64,000 bases of DNA from JAWKTT01 sp041398965 (GTDB lineage: Bacteria; Planctomycetota; Planctomycetia; Planctomycetales; Planctomycetaceae): positions 1 through 64,000 of the forward strand of contig JAWKTT010000019.1 of NCBI GenBank assembly GCA_041398965.1. Direction: 5' to 3'. Positions 1-8,756 of this stretch are shown in pieces. The notes under the pieces were generated by a model, which saw nothing but the letters and a program-made list of their open reading frames with translations, did no database searches and was not told the DNA's origin. Numbering within the stretch: the first letter of the stretch is position 1; every line of letters starts with the position of its first letter. The translations under genes and the position numbers were made by a program.

Positions 1-1
1 C

Positions 2-154
2 AGTCATCGAGTTCGTTCGACGAGAACTTCGACTCGAACTTCAACAGGTGATTCCGATGCTGTTGAGTTCAAAGCCGGGCAAGGATCGGGAGCAAGTTGG
101 TTGGGGGAGAAAGGCAGAGCCGATACTCGTGTTCTCCAGAACGCCCTAAATTGA
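2..154 (+). CDS. Possible 3' end of a gene entering from the left
   Basis: A reading frame is open from the left edge and stops at 152-154. It would run into the 3' end of the recombinase gene on the other strand, overlapping it by a few bases in a convergent arrangement. The visible residues have no recognisable motif. A shorter alternative frame stops at 49-51. I cannot tell which, if either, is real without the sequence to the left. Confidence 0.2.
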   Translation, partial: SHRVRSTRTSTRTSTGDSDAVEFKAGQGSGASWLGEKGRADTRVLQNALN

Positions 155-1849
155 TTTCCCACGTTGAAGATGTCGGTAAACGGTCATCACGGAAATGTTC
201 AGGGCTTTGGCAATTTCTGTTTTTGGCACTTGGGCATCATCTAACTCGAAGATTCGTTCGGACTTCTCCAGTCCAATATGGATTCTTGGAGGTCGCTCGA
301 ACGCCGGGCGATCAATTGCGAGCAATGGAGCGATGGCTTCACCGAACTCTTCTTGAGCCTTGAAAAGTCGCTCCCAAGGAAGCTGCACATAGCACTGGAG
401 CAGTTCGTCCTCGCTGATCGTTTTGTGTGCGAGAATCATGCTGGCAGATTCCGCACCAGCAACCTTCAAAATCCGAGTCGCCGCCGTCTTGCGCAACTTT
501 CCAAAGCTGTAGCTGGGGAAGTCCTTATGGTCATGTTGAATCCGCTCAATGAGACGATTCCAGTATCGTGAAATCCCATTACTGTAATTGCCTGCGTTTG
601 TGACTCTCCAAAGCGGTCTGCCGGTGTCGGTTAGGAAAAGTACGTGCTGATTCTGGTCGTCAATCTTCTTCAGTCCACATCGTTGCTCCATCTGCCACTC
701 CAGCCCTTCGACTGTTTCCGGCCAGAGTTTGTGTTTTGTGTCGTTGCCAGTTTTGAATCGAATCCCGTCAATTACTCGATCTTCAAAGTCAATGAATGGA
801 ATTCGTAACTGCCCAATCTCTCCCGGACCAAACGCACAGTTCAACCCCAGCAACAGAAAAACTCTTTCAGCGGGAAGAGCGTACTTCGACAGTAATGCAA
901 TGTGCGCATCAGGTATCGTAAACACGTCTTTCTTCAGTCGTTGACGATATTTCTCGTCAGCGTCCAGACCTTCCGGTTTCTTTTGCAGGCTGCGAAACTT
1001 TCGTGGCTGGGTCCATTCGAATTCGTCCGAATCGTCGAGCCACTCAAAGAAGTTCGACACCACTTTGATGATGCTCGATGCGCTCTTTCTTGTAAGGCGA
1101 GTCAGCGAGCGGGACGACTTCTTCTTGGCCTTCTGCCGAGAAAGGAAGGAGATCGGTCTGAGTCGCACAGCGTCGATCATCTCTTGGCACACAGGCAGCG
1201 TCACCAACGCCAGATCGAGTTCCAACAGGTTACGGCTTTCCTTCTTGCCATTCTTGATCTGAAAGGCTTCAGTCAAATACCGCTTCCATGAATCAAGTTG
1301 CGTGAGACGAGCTTTCCCCCAACTGGTCAATGCTTCATCGTCACCAGCCTTGATTGCAGCGGTGTGCAGGTGGTCTCGGAACGCCGCAATTGAATCAGCG
1401 ACCGTTTGACCGGTTCGAGCCACGTTGTCACGGGCGGAGAGGACGCCATTTTGTTCTCGGATTCCTTGGCTGATCTGAGTCAGTCCTGCCTCGTAGAGCG
1501 ATTCATCAGCGGGACGGAACTCACTTCCAATCTGATTCAACGCCTCAACGTATTTAGCGGGATCAGATTTCACCTTGAAGGTTGGCGGCAGAACCGGTTG
1601 CTTGCCCTTTGCAATCGCCTTCGCTGCTTTGAGGTAAGATGGCGACCAGTGAAAATCGCCGAGCGTGTAGTCGGCATTTGCTTCTTGGTGAGCCCAGAGT
1701 TCTCGGATGAGGGCCTCTCGCCGTTCAGCCTCTCGGAGATCGAAGCCCAGTCGAAACTTCTCAGAGACGCCTTTGGGGTTTTTCCCGATGTATCGGACGA
1801 CGCATCCGTCTTTGGACGACCGTTTGAGCTTCTTGTCGTAGGTTGGCAT
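146..1849 (-). CDS. Degenerate tyrosine recombinase / integrase with C-terminal HTH, next to ssrA
   Basis: 567-residue protein with the layout of a phage-type integrase: an N-terminal arm and core-binding region, then a catalytic domain from about residue 315. The box I region reads CAFGPGEIGQL, where active family members have an arginine before ISE. Box II reads FGKLRKTAAT instead of the usual HxLRH. The LAH motif and a candidate tyrosine in LLQCYVQ are kept. The last 30 residues (KTEIAKALNISVMTVYRHL) look like a resolvase-type helix-turn-helix, which is unusual in this family. The gene reads away from the 3' end of tmRNA about 210 bases upstream, the usual position of an integrase for an element inserted in ssrA. 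Recombinase family is clear; activity is doubtful because a key arginine appears replaced. Confidence 0.8.
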   Translation of the reverse strand: MPTYDKKLKRSSKDGCVVRYIGKNPKGVSEKFRLGFDLREAERREALIRELWAHQEANADYTLGDFHWSPSYLKAAKAIAKGKQPVLPPTFKVKSDPAKYVEALNQIGSEFRPADESLYEAGLTQISQGIREQNGVLSARDNVARTGQTVADSIAAFRDHLHTAAIKAGDDEALTSWGKARLTQLDSWKRYLTEAFQIKNGKKESRNLLELDLALVTLPVCQEMIDAVRLRPISFLSRQKAKKKSSRSLTRLTRKSASSIIKVVSNFFEWLDDSDEFEWTQPRKFRSLQKKPEGLDADEKYRQRLKKDVFTIPDAHIALLSKYALPAERVFLLLGLNCAFGPGEIGQLRIPFIDFEDRVIDGIRFKTGNDTKHKLWPETVEGLEWQMEQRCGLKKIDDQNQHVLFLTDTGRPLWRVTNAGNYSNGISRYWNRLIERIQHDHKDFPSYSFGKLRKTAATRILKVAGAESASMILAHKTISEDELLQCYVQLPWERLFKAQEEFGEAIAPLLAIDRPAFERPPRIHIGLEKSERIFELDDAQVPKTEIAKALNISVMTVYRHLQRGKSI

Positions 1850-1851
1850 TC

Positions 1852-1954
1852 GTCTGTTTTCCGGGCAGGAAAAATGTCTGGTTTCCAGAATCGTACCCGT
1901 GATATGGGATCACGCCTAGCACGAAAACAGACATTTCAGCCCGCCAAAACAGAC
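1852..1954. promoter_or_regulatory. Repeated GTCTGTTTT boxes and a palindrome in front of the recombinase
   Basis: GTCTGTTTTC occurs at 1852-1861, three bases upstream of the recombinase start codon. Its reverse complement GAAAACAGAC lies at 1923-1932 and AAAACAGAC at 1946-1954. Between them is the palindrome CGTGAT-N5-ATCACG at 1898-1914. Such spacing fits an autoregulatory operator or arm-type integrase sites. No binding evidence is available; this is inference from repetition and position. Confidence 0.4.
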
Positions 1955-2021
1955 AAAGTTGGGGCATTTCTGGATTTTTTGAACTACAAATGTTAGGCCA
2001 CAAAATGCCGTATCCCCACAA

Positions 2022-2057
2022 AAAATGGCCACTTGCGCAATTGCAAGTGGCCATTTT
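2022..2057. terminator. Bidirectional intrinsic terminator after tmRNA
   Basis: A perfect 15-bp inverted repeat (AAAATGGCCACTTGC / GCAAGTGGCCATTTT) with a 6-base loop. It lies three bases past the 3' end of tmRNA on the minus strand. The arms start with A runs and end with T runs, so it could stop transcription from either side. Confidence 0.8.
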
Positions 2058-2060
2058 CGA

Positions 2061-2408
<348 letters not shown>

Positions 2409-2551
2409 GAAGGAAGTCCCCTATTCTATCACCCCGGCGAGAGGTCAAATGGCGGTTCTCACTTCGAATCCGAATGATCGGCGACGCGGGCCGTTCGAGT
2501 GGGGTTTCAGTCGACATTTTCTGGGGAAGTCTGGTCCGGTGACAGCAGGTT

Positions 2552-2770
2552 TCAGGTGAAAAGGCCGACGAAGATCGAGAGGAACGTTTGCAGCCAACTC
2601 AGCCGGGTCGAGGTTGGGGATGGACCGTTGACCCGGAAAAGAGGAAGGGGGCGGTAGATGACGCGAGCGGCTTCGGGGTTTTCTTCGCGGAGGTAGGCGT
2701 CGGCTGAGCCGTCGCGGTCGACAAAGACGACGATACTGGTCCGCTTCTTCTGCGTGTTGGGCGTAGGCAT
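2552..2770 (-). CDS. Small hypothetical protein
   Basis: 72 residues starting with ATG behind a purine-rich AGAGAG. The N-terminus is basic, the middle contains VVFVDRDGSADAYLREENP, and the last 15 residues are hydrophobic (WLQTFLSIFVGLF), possibly a tail anchor or amphipathic segment. No family recognised. The rest of 2430-3000 shows no other convincing gene. It may be a real small gene or chance coding. Confidence 0.4.
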   Translation of the reverse strand: MPTPNTQKKRTSIVVFVDRDGSADAYLREENPEAARVIYRPLPLFRVNGPSPTSTRLSWLQTFLSIFVGLFT

Positions 2771-3001
2771 GATAAGCTCTCTGCATGAGTGACAGCTTGC
2801 CGCCGCGACGTGCGGTCGGCCATGCAGAGCGTTCTACGATCAGGTTTGGAAACGCCGGTTTTGTCCGAGGAAACGAGGAATTGTTCCGGCGAAGGAATAA
2901 TATTTATTCCTGAGTTGGGAGCCGAAAAAGACGGGTCAAAAAAAACTTTCGTCGGAATAATTGATGGCGGATGTTTTGGTATTGACACCTTTCGACGTTC
3001 G

Positions 3002-5713
3002 TCATTTTTTCCGCTTGGGATGTCGGTTCAATATCTGTTGAAGCTCTTCCAGATCTTTGATTTCATAATTGTGTCCTTCTTTTTCAAAAAAGGCCATATG
3101 TCGTGTTTCACCGGACGCTTTCCACGCCCTGTAGATTCTGGCGTCACGCTTGATTTCCTCTGGCGACTTTCGTGGCCGACCCGGTTTTCGCTTCGGGGGT
3201 AGTGCGACGGCGTTTGCTGCAGCGCCATGATTCTGCGGAGCGATCTCCCCTTGTTGATGGTCCGACAGCGGCTTTTTGCCGATGAGGTCGCTGGTGAAGA
3301 GATCGCGGGTGGTGCGGCACAGGTAGTCCCAGTCGGTTGGCGAACTGCGGGGGTCCCAGCGGAGTTCGATGGTGCCCTCTTCGGGGGAACAGAGGATGGC
3401 GGCTCGGGTCTGCTGCTCCTCGATGATTGCAGCATATCGCCACTGAAGGGGGGTGTTTCCGTGTCGGACGATCTGTTTGCTGAGTCTCTTGCGGACGAGT
3501 AGCCGGTGGAAGATCGCTTCGGGGATGAAGTCCCAGGTGAAGATTCGCCTTGTGGTCCAGTTGTCGGAACGGGTTTCCTCTTGCAGCGGGTAACCACGAG
3601 GAAAGTGGTATTCCCCCTGCTCCTCGAAGCAGAGTTCCGTCCATTTCAGAAACTCTCGAACCACTTTGACTTCGTCGGTCTGAGGAGTGCGGTTGGCAGC
3701 CGCACCTGACAGATTTTTTCCCGCTTTGGCGACGAAATCGGACATCTCGGTTTCGGTCATGACCCGTTCGCGGTCGGTCTCACGGATGATCTCGTAGGCT
3801 GCCTGTTTCAGCCAGTGTGGGTTGTGGACGTACTTGCAGAGTAAATCGCCGGGAACCTGAGCGGCGATGCGTCGTCGTCCGGGGGGGAGTTCCTCGAGTA
3901 TCCGCTCGCGTTCCCGAGCGTCGTCCCAGCGGCGTTGCTGACGACTGGTTCGTCCGAAGAAGAACAACGACCCCATGAGGTCGAGCATTTCCAGATAGTC
4001 ATCCTGTTCCTGCTCCTCGATGATCGATTCGGCCTTGCACCATTCGCGAAAAGTCTCGATGTCGACGAATGGATGATATTGCAGTTCCCGTTCCACTCGA
4101 TCGCGTAATGCGGGCAGCTTGGGGGTCACTTTCTTGCCGATCCCGGTGAGCGAGCCGATGGCACTGTTGATGGCCTCTTGCAATGGCTCGATCGGAAGTG
4201 ATTTGTCGCAGGCGGAACAGTTGTCGATGATGTTGGTGACCCAGGTTTTGAACGTCTCCGTCAACCAGTCTGGCTCTGATGTCGTCAGACTCCATGTGAC
4301 CGGTTGACCATTGACCTGCGTGGTGATCGATTGATCGATCGGGCGTGGGTCTGAGGGGTGGTCGCATTGCGTGACGGCGATGACTGTCGGCACCGTTTCT
4401 CCGGCGAAGTAGTTGATCGCTTTGAGCCAGTAGGCGAGGTGATTTCCGGTCTCTTCCTGTTCGTGATCCCGCATGGTCCCTGGGACCCGGTGGGCACTGG
4501 CGACCAGGATGCAGACTGTCTGTCCTTCTCCTCGCAGAAAGGTCTCGTGAACCCCATGGGTCACCAGTTGGCCGGCAAAGTCCCAGACGCGGGGAGTGAG
4601 GCGGAGCGGTTTCCCTTCTCGCTCAATCTGAGGGCGCCATTTGGACTGTTCAGGGCGAATCAGTTCGATGCTTTCGGTCATCCGGCGTTCTTCCAGCGGG
4701 TCGACAAGTTCCTGTTGGAAGCACCGCCGATAAAGCCAGCTCTTGCCGACGTTCCCCATCCCGACAAACATAACCCGGACGTCGTCCAGGGCCTGGCCCG
4801 AAAGAATCGCCTCCGCGATCCGCTCCGGGCTTCTTGTCCCCAGCACGGCTTCGTCTACGGCAAGGCGATTGGACCTCAAATCCAAAGTCTCTAGGTTCGG
4901 GAGTCTCCCGTCACGAATCGCTTGGGCAATCGCGACGGCCCCCGCGTCGCCGATGGAGTTCCACGCGAGGAGCAGCGAGGTGAGTTGGTGCAGGTGCTGG
5001 GCAATCGTGGCGGCCGCCACGTCGTCGATGGAGTTAAACCTCAAGTTCAGCGACGTGAGTTGGTGCAGGTGCTGGGCAATCGCGACGGCTCCCGCGTCGC
5101 GGATCGAGTTGCCGTCGAGGCTCAGCGACGTGAGTTTGTAAAGGTGCCGGGCGATCGCGACGGCCCCCGCGTCGCTGATGGAGTTGCTGCCGAGGTCCAA
5201 AGACGTGAGTTGGTGTAGGTTCTGGACAATCGCAACGGCCCCCTCGTCGCCGACGGAGTTGCTGCCGAGGTCCAATGACGTGAGTTGGTGCAGGTGCTGG
5301 GCAATCGCAACGGCCCCCGCCTCGTTGATGGAGTTGCCTCCAAGATTTAACGACGTGAGTTGGTGCAGGTGCTCGGCAATCGCGACGGCCCCCGCCTCGC
5401 CGATGGAGTTCTCCGACAGGTCCAGCGACGTGAGTTGGCGCAGGTGCTCGGCAATCGCGATGGCCCCCGCCGCGTCAAGCCCAAAACCGACGAGAACCAG
5501 CCGCTTCAACGGCGGCCACTTCTGGCGATGGGTGAGGTCTGGTAACTTACGAGCGTAAAACGACCGATTCGCTGGAATCCCGGTATAGTCGAAGAAAAGA
5601 TATTCGGGACCCGCTATTGCCAATTCTGTCCATGCTTCATCGGCAGCCCGGTCGAGGAGTGCGTCGGCTTCCCTGGCCGTCTTGAGTATCTGTGGCATCC
5701 ACTCTTCCGGCAT
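3002..5713 (-). CDS. Roco-family protein: LRR, Roc GTPase, COR, AT-hook-like tail
   Basis: About 903 residues from the ATG behind GGAGG; a GTG 11 codons upstream is the alternative start. Nine leucine-rich repeats of about 25 residues (LTSLDLxxNSIxxAGAVAIA type, ribonuclease-inhibitor-like) occupy roughly residues 69-300. A Roc GTPase follows with P-loop GMGNVGKS near residue 320, a G3-like DFAGQ and a G4-like TQCD, then a COR-like region to about 700. The C-terminus contains KRKPGRPRKS near residue 843, resembling an AT-hook, followed by a charged helical tail. Roco proteins are dimerising GTPases; their bacterial roles are largely unknown. The LRR units are very similar to each other at DNA level, suggesting recent repeat duplication. 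Family assignment is secure; the DNA-binding role of the tail is inference. Confidence 0.88.
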   Translation of the reverse strand: MPEEWMPQILKTAREADALLDRAADEAWTELAIAGPEYLFFDYTGIPANRSFYARKLPDLTHRQKWPPLKRLVLVGFGLDAAGAIAIAEHLRQLTSLDLSENSIGEAGAVAIAEHLHQLTSLNLGGNSINEAGAVAIAQHLHQLTSLDLGSNSVGDEGAVAIVQNLHQLTSLDLGSNSISDAGAVAIARHLYKLTSLSLDGNSIRDAGAVAIAQHLHQLTSLNLRFNSIDDVAAATIAQHLHQLTSLLLAWNSIGDAGAVAIAQAIRDGRLPNLETLDLRSNRLAVDEAVLGTRSPERIAEAILSGQALDDVRVMFVGMGNVGKSWLYRRCFQQELVDPLEERRMTESIELIRPEQSKWRPQIEREGKPLRLTPRVWDFAGQLVTHGVHETFLRGEGQTVCILVASAHRVPGTMRDHEQEETGNHLAYWLKAINYFAGETVPTVIAVTQCDHPSDPRPIDQSITTQVNGQPVTWSLTTSEPDWLTETFKTWVTNIIDNCSACDKSLPIEPLQEAINSAIGSLTGIGKKVTPKLPALRDRVERELQYHPFVDIETFREWCKAESIIEEQEQDDYLEMLDLMGSLFFFGRTSRQQRRWDDARERERILEELPPGRRRIAAQVPGDLLCKYVHNPHWLKQAAYEIIRETDRERVMTETEMSDFVAKAGKNLSGAAANRTPQTDEVKVVREFLKWTELCFEEQGEYHFPRGYPLQEETRSDNWTTRRIFTWDFIPEAIFHRLLVRKRLSKQIVRHGNTPLQWRYAAIIEEQQTRAAILCSPEEGTIELRWDPRSSPTDWDYLCRTTRDLFTSDLIGKKPLSDHQQGEIAPQNHGAAANAVALPPKRKPGRPRKSPEEIKRDARIYRAWKASGETRHMAFFEKEGHNYEIKDLEELQQILNRHPKRKK
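4870..5490 (-). repeat. Tandem 75-bp LRR-coding repeats
   Basis: The LRR part of the Roco gene is built from consecutive 75-bp units, recognisable by the recurring GACGTGAGTTGGTGCAGGTG and GCAATCGCGACGGCCCCCGC strings. Units differ by few bases, so copy number could vary between strains by slippage or recombination. It is coding, not a CRISPR or minisatellite. Confidence 0.85.
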
Positions 5714-5958
5714 CGACCCCTCCACGGTTCTGTCAACCTCAGTCACTCTTCCCGCCCCACGGAACCCCGATCTTCCGCAGCAGGAGAGACCAATCTACCA
5801 TCTCACCGATGAATTGCACCCCTCGCGCGAGCCGGGCGGCGGGGAGTGGGAGCAGGTCACTTTCAAGGTCGTTTCCTGGGGCATCTTCGTTCGGCAAGAG
5901 GGAGGAAACTGGTTAGACTACTTCGCTTGTGATTGGTCTTGTCGGGGGAGAGGGTGAG

Positions 5959-7692
5959 ATGGGGTGGATTGTCGGGATTGACTTGGGGACGACGAACTCG
6001 TTGTGTGCCTTGTTTGAGGGAGGGGAGCCGCGGTTGATTCCGAATGCGCATGGGGAGGTATTGACCCCTTCCGTCGTCGGGATGCTGGATGATGGGAGCT
6101 TGCTCGTGGGGTCGCCGGCGAAGGAACTGCGGGTTACGCGGCCCGAGCGTTGTGCGTCCGCCTTCAAACGGTGGATGGGGACGCCGCGAAAGGTGAAGGT
6201 GGGGGACAAGGAGTTTACTGCTCCGGAACTCTCCAGTTTGGTCCTTAAGTCGCTCAAGGAAGATGCGGAGGCGTATCTTAAGGGGCCGGTTGATGAGGCG
6301 GTGATTACTGTCCCGGCCTACTTCAACGACAATCAACGGAAGGCGACGAAGTTGGCGGCCGAGTTGGCGGGGCTGAAGGCGAGACGAATCATCAACGAGC
6401 CGACGGCGGCAGCACTCACCTACGGTTTTCATGAACGGAATGCCGACAAGAAGCTGATGGTCATCGATCTCGGGGGGGGAACGTTTGACGTGACGCTGAT
6501 GGAGATTTTCGAGGGGACTCTCGAAATCATTTCGACAGCAGGCGAGAGCTTTCTTGGCGGGGAAGACTTTACCGATCGACTCCTGGCGACCGTGCTGAAG
6601 ACGATGAACATGGAGCTTGAGACGGCAGAACTCAAGCTGCCGTTGCTGGTGTCGCGACTGCGGGAAGAGTGCGAGCGAGCAAAGCGGGCGTTTCACCTCG
6701 GTGAAGATGCGGTGGTGCGTATCCCCGATGAAATGGGACTGTTGCACGAGGGCTCGAAGACGGCCAAGGTGAGTCGCGAAACGTTCGCCAAGGTGGTGAA
6801 GAAGTTAATTGAACGGTTGAAGGGGCCGGTCGGGAAGGTGTTGCGGGATGGTCGCTGCGAGCCGACAGAGATCGACGACGTCATTCTGGTGGGTGGGGCG
6901 ACTCGGATGCCCGTGCTAAAAGACTTCGTTCGGGACTTCCTGAAAGCGGAGCCACTCTGTACGCACAACCCGGATGAAGTGGTCGGTTTAGGAGCGGCGA
7001 TTCAGGCGGCTCTCATCACGGATGATGCTGCGGTCGAAGACATCGTGATGACCGATGTTTGCCCCTATACATTAGGTGTCGAAACGGCCAAGGAGTTCGG
7101 GAATCAGATCGCCGACGGATACTATGTGCCGATTATTCATCGTAACACAACGATTCCCGTGACGAAGGAAGAGGTGTTTTCGACGATGACCGCGAATCAG
7201 ACCCAGGTCAAGTTAAATGTCTATCAGGGTGAAGCCCGAAAGGTGAAGGACAACCTGAAGATCGGCGAGATGGAGGTCAATGGGATTCCGCCGGGGCCGG
7301 CAGGTCAACTGGTGCATGTCCGTTTCACCTATGACATCAACGGCATTCTTGAAGTGGAAGCATTCGTCCCTGGAACTGGGAAGAAGTATCAGACGGTCAT
7401 CACCCAACATGCCCAGGACCTCACCGAGCGGGAGGTCAAAGAGGCGGTCGCAAGAATGCAGAAGCTGAAGTTCTATCCCCGCGATGATGTGAGGAACCAG
7501 CGACTCGTTTTGTTCTGCGAACGGATCGTCGGCGAGGTCAGCCCGTTCCATCGTCAATCCTTAGAAGAGGCGATCGACAGTTTTGAACGGGCGATGTCGT
7601 CGGGCGATGTCGAGCTGTTCGAGATGACGCGAGGTGGCCTCCTGCTGATCCTCTCTCAACTTGGCTTTCAATATGATGAACCGGAGGAGTGA
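5959..7692 (+). CDS. Hsp70-family chaperone (HscC-like)
   Basis: 577 residues from the ATG behind GGGGGAGAGGGTGAG. The ATPase domain shows IDLGTTNSL near the start, a phosphate-2 motif DLGGGTFDVTL and an adenosine motif VGGATRMP; NEPTAAALTYG is also present. A substrate-binding domain follows from about residue 370, and the lid is short. The length is close to HscC (about 560) and shorter than DnaK (about 640). Two same-strand genes follow, the second a J-like protein, so the three may work as a specialised chaperone set. A gap of about 340 bases with a hairpin repeat separates it from the next gene, so co-transcription is not certain. Confidence 0.92.
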   Translation: MGWIVGIDLGTTNSLCALFEGGEPRLIPNAHGEVLTPSVVGMLDDGSLLVGSPAKELRVTRPERCASAFKRWMGTPRKVKVGDKEFTAPELSSLVLKSLKEDAEAYLKGPVDEAVITVPAYFNDNQRKATKLAAELAGLKARRIINEPTAAALTYGFHERNADKKLMVIDLGGGTFDVTLMEIFEGTLEIISTAGESFLGGEDFTDRLLATVLKTMNMELETAELKLPLLVSRLREECERAKRAFHLGEDAVVRIPDEMGLLHEGSKTAKVSRETFAKVVKKLIERLKGPVGKVLRDGRCEPTEIDDVILVGGATRMPVLKDFVRDFLKAEPLCTHNPDEVVGLGAAIQAALITDDAAVEDIVMTDVCPYTLGVETAKEFGNQIADGYYVPIIHRNTTIPVTKEEVFSTMTANQTQVKLNVYQGEARKVKDNLKIGEMEVNGIPPGPAGQLVHVRFTYDINGILEVEAFVPGTGKKYQTVITQHAQDLTEREVKEAVARMQKLKFYPRDDVRNQRLVLFCERIVGEVSPFHRQSLEEAIDSFERAMSSGDVELFEMTRGGLLLILSQLGFQYDEPEE

Positions 7693-8034
7693 GAGAGGAA
7701 GACTGGGATGAGGAGGCAACAGTTGATTGTCATGCGGTAGTTTTGCGGAGTCGATGAAGTGGATGCCTGACCGGAATCCCCCTCACCCCGTCCCTCTCCC
7801 CCACTGGAAAGCCCTATTTGACAGGGACATCGACAGTGGGGGAGAGGGGGAGATGTGGTTCAACCCTCAACGCAAGATTCGTGCCGAACGGTATTGAGGG
7901 AGAAACTTGAGGGACGAGGAGGAAGCATGGCTCCTTAACGAGGTCGAGGGGACCTGAGGCAAACAGGTGTCTTATCGTTTTCACCCCAAAGAGTTTTCGG
8001 TAACTTAACCCTTCCACTCGAATCTTAGGAAGAC
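7693..8034. repeat. Intergenic hairpin repeat (CCCTCACCCCGTCCCTCTCC family)
   Basis: An inverted repeat with 15-bp arms spans 7792-7848. The flanking string CCCCTCACCCCGTCCCTCTC and GGAAAGnCCTAT is shared with a second copy at 34643-34714. Nothing else recognisable is in the gap. Confidence 0.7.
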
Positions 8035-8751
8035 GTGACGCTGATGGCTCGGAATCAATCGACGTCTGCTGCTGATGATCCTGCCCGGCAGGTACGGTTC
8101 TTGAGTCGTGCGTTGCAGATCAACCCGATCGATCAGGCCGAGACGTTGATGCAGCTTCGCCAGACGTACTATGGATGGAAGAACGATCGCCCTCAGGCGT
8201 TCGCTTCCAATGACGACCTGCAAGAGCGTCGACAGAAAGTGGTCGATCTGATTCAACGAGTGCGGGAACAGTTCTGGAAGGCAGACTTGGCGAAGCTGCA
8301 ACAGGGACTCGCGAAACTGAAAGTCGATGACTTTCCCGACCTCAAACATGCAGTTCGTCGTTTACAGATCGTGGCTCAGTATCGGGACCGGATGCCGAAA
8401 TTGGCGGAGTCGCCTGACTTCAATAGCGAGTTCTTCCGGGCGATGAAATCTGTGTTGGTGCAATCCCCTCGCGAGGCTGTGGCGGCAAAGGAAGACCTGT
8501 TGCAGGCGTTGCGCGGCAGGGAACAAAAGTCGATTCAGAAGATGGCTCAATTGGTCACGACATCGCTCCCGGCACTCTACGAGATGGAAGCCGACTGGTT
8601 CGACTCCATCGCGAGTTACCAACCGGTGAAGAGGAAGAAGGCCTCGATTGATTCGGGCGATGGGAGCGGGTGGACGGACGGAATGGGCTGGATTATCTGG
8701 GTGTTGATCTTCATCGGCCTGAGGGCCTTACGTTATGCCCTCAGGGACTAA
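8035..8751 (+). CDS. Hypothetical helix-rich protein with C-terminal membrane anchor
   Basis: 238 residues from a GTG spaced well behind TAGGA; an ATG nine bases later is the alternative. The first 200 residues are charged and probably helical. The C-terminus has a glycine-rich linker and one transmembrane segment (GWIIWVLIFIGLRALRY). The stop is five bases before the start of the J-like gene, so the two are almost surely co-transcribed. Position between an Hsp70 and a J-like protein suggests a chaperone accessory role, but no family is recognised. Confidence 0.75.
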   Translation: MTLMARNQSTSAADDPARQVRFLSRALQINPIDQAETLMQLRQTYYGWKNDRPQAFASNDDLQERRQKVVDLIQRVREQFWKADLAKLQQGLAKLKVDDFPDLKHAVRRLQIVAQYRDRMPKLAESPDFNSEFFRAMKSVLVQSPREAVAAKEDLLQALRGREQKSIQKMAQLVTTSLPALYEMEADWFDSIASYQPVKRKKASIDSGDGSGWTDGMGWIIWVLIFIGLRALRYALRD

Positions 8752-8756
8752 TCGGC

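Noticed and set aside
4870..5490. Regular 75-bp repeats that could look like a CRISPR array or minisatellite
   Set aside because: They are in frame, encode leucine-rich repeats, and lack unique spacers.
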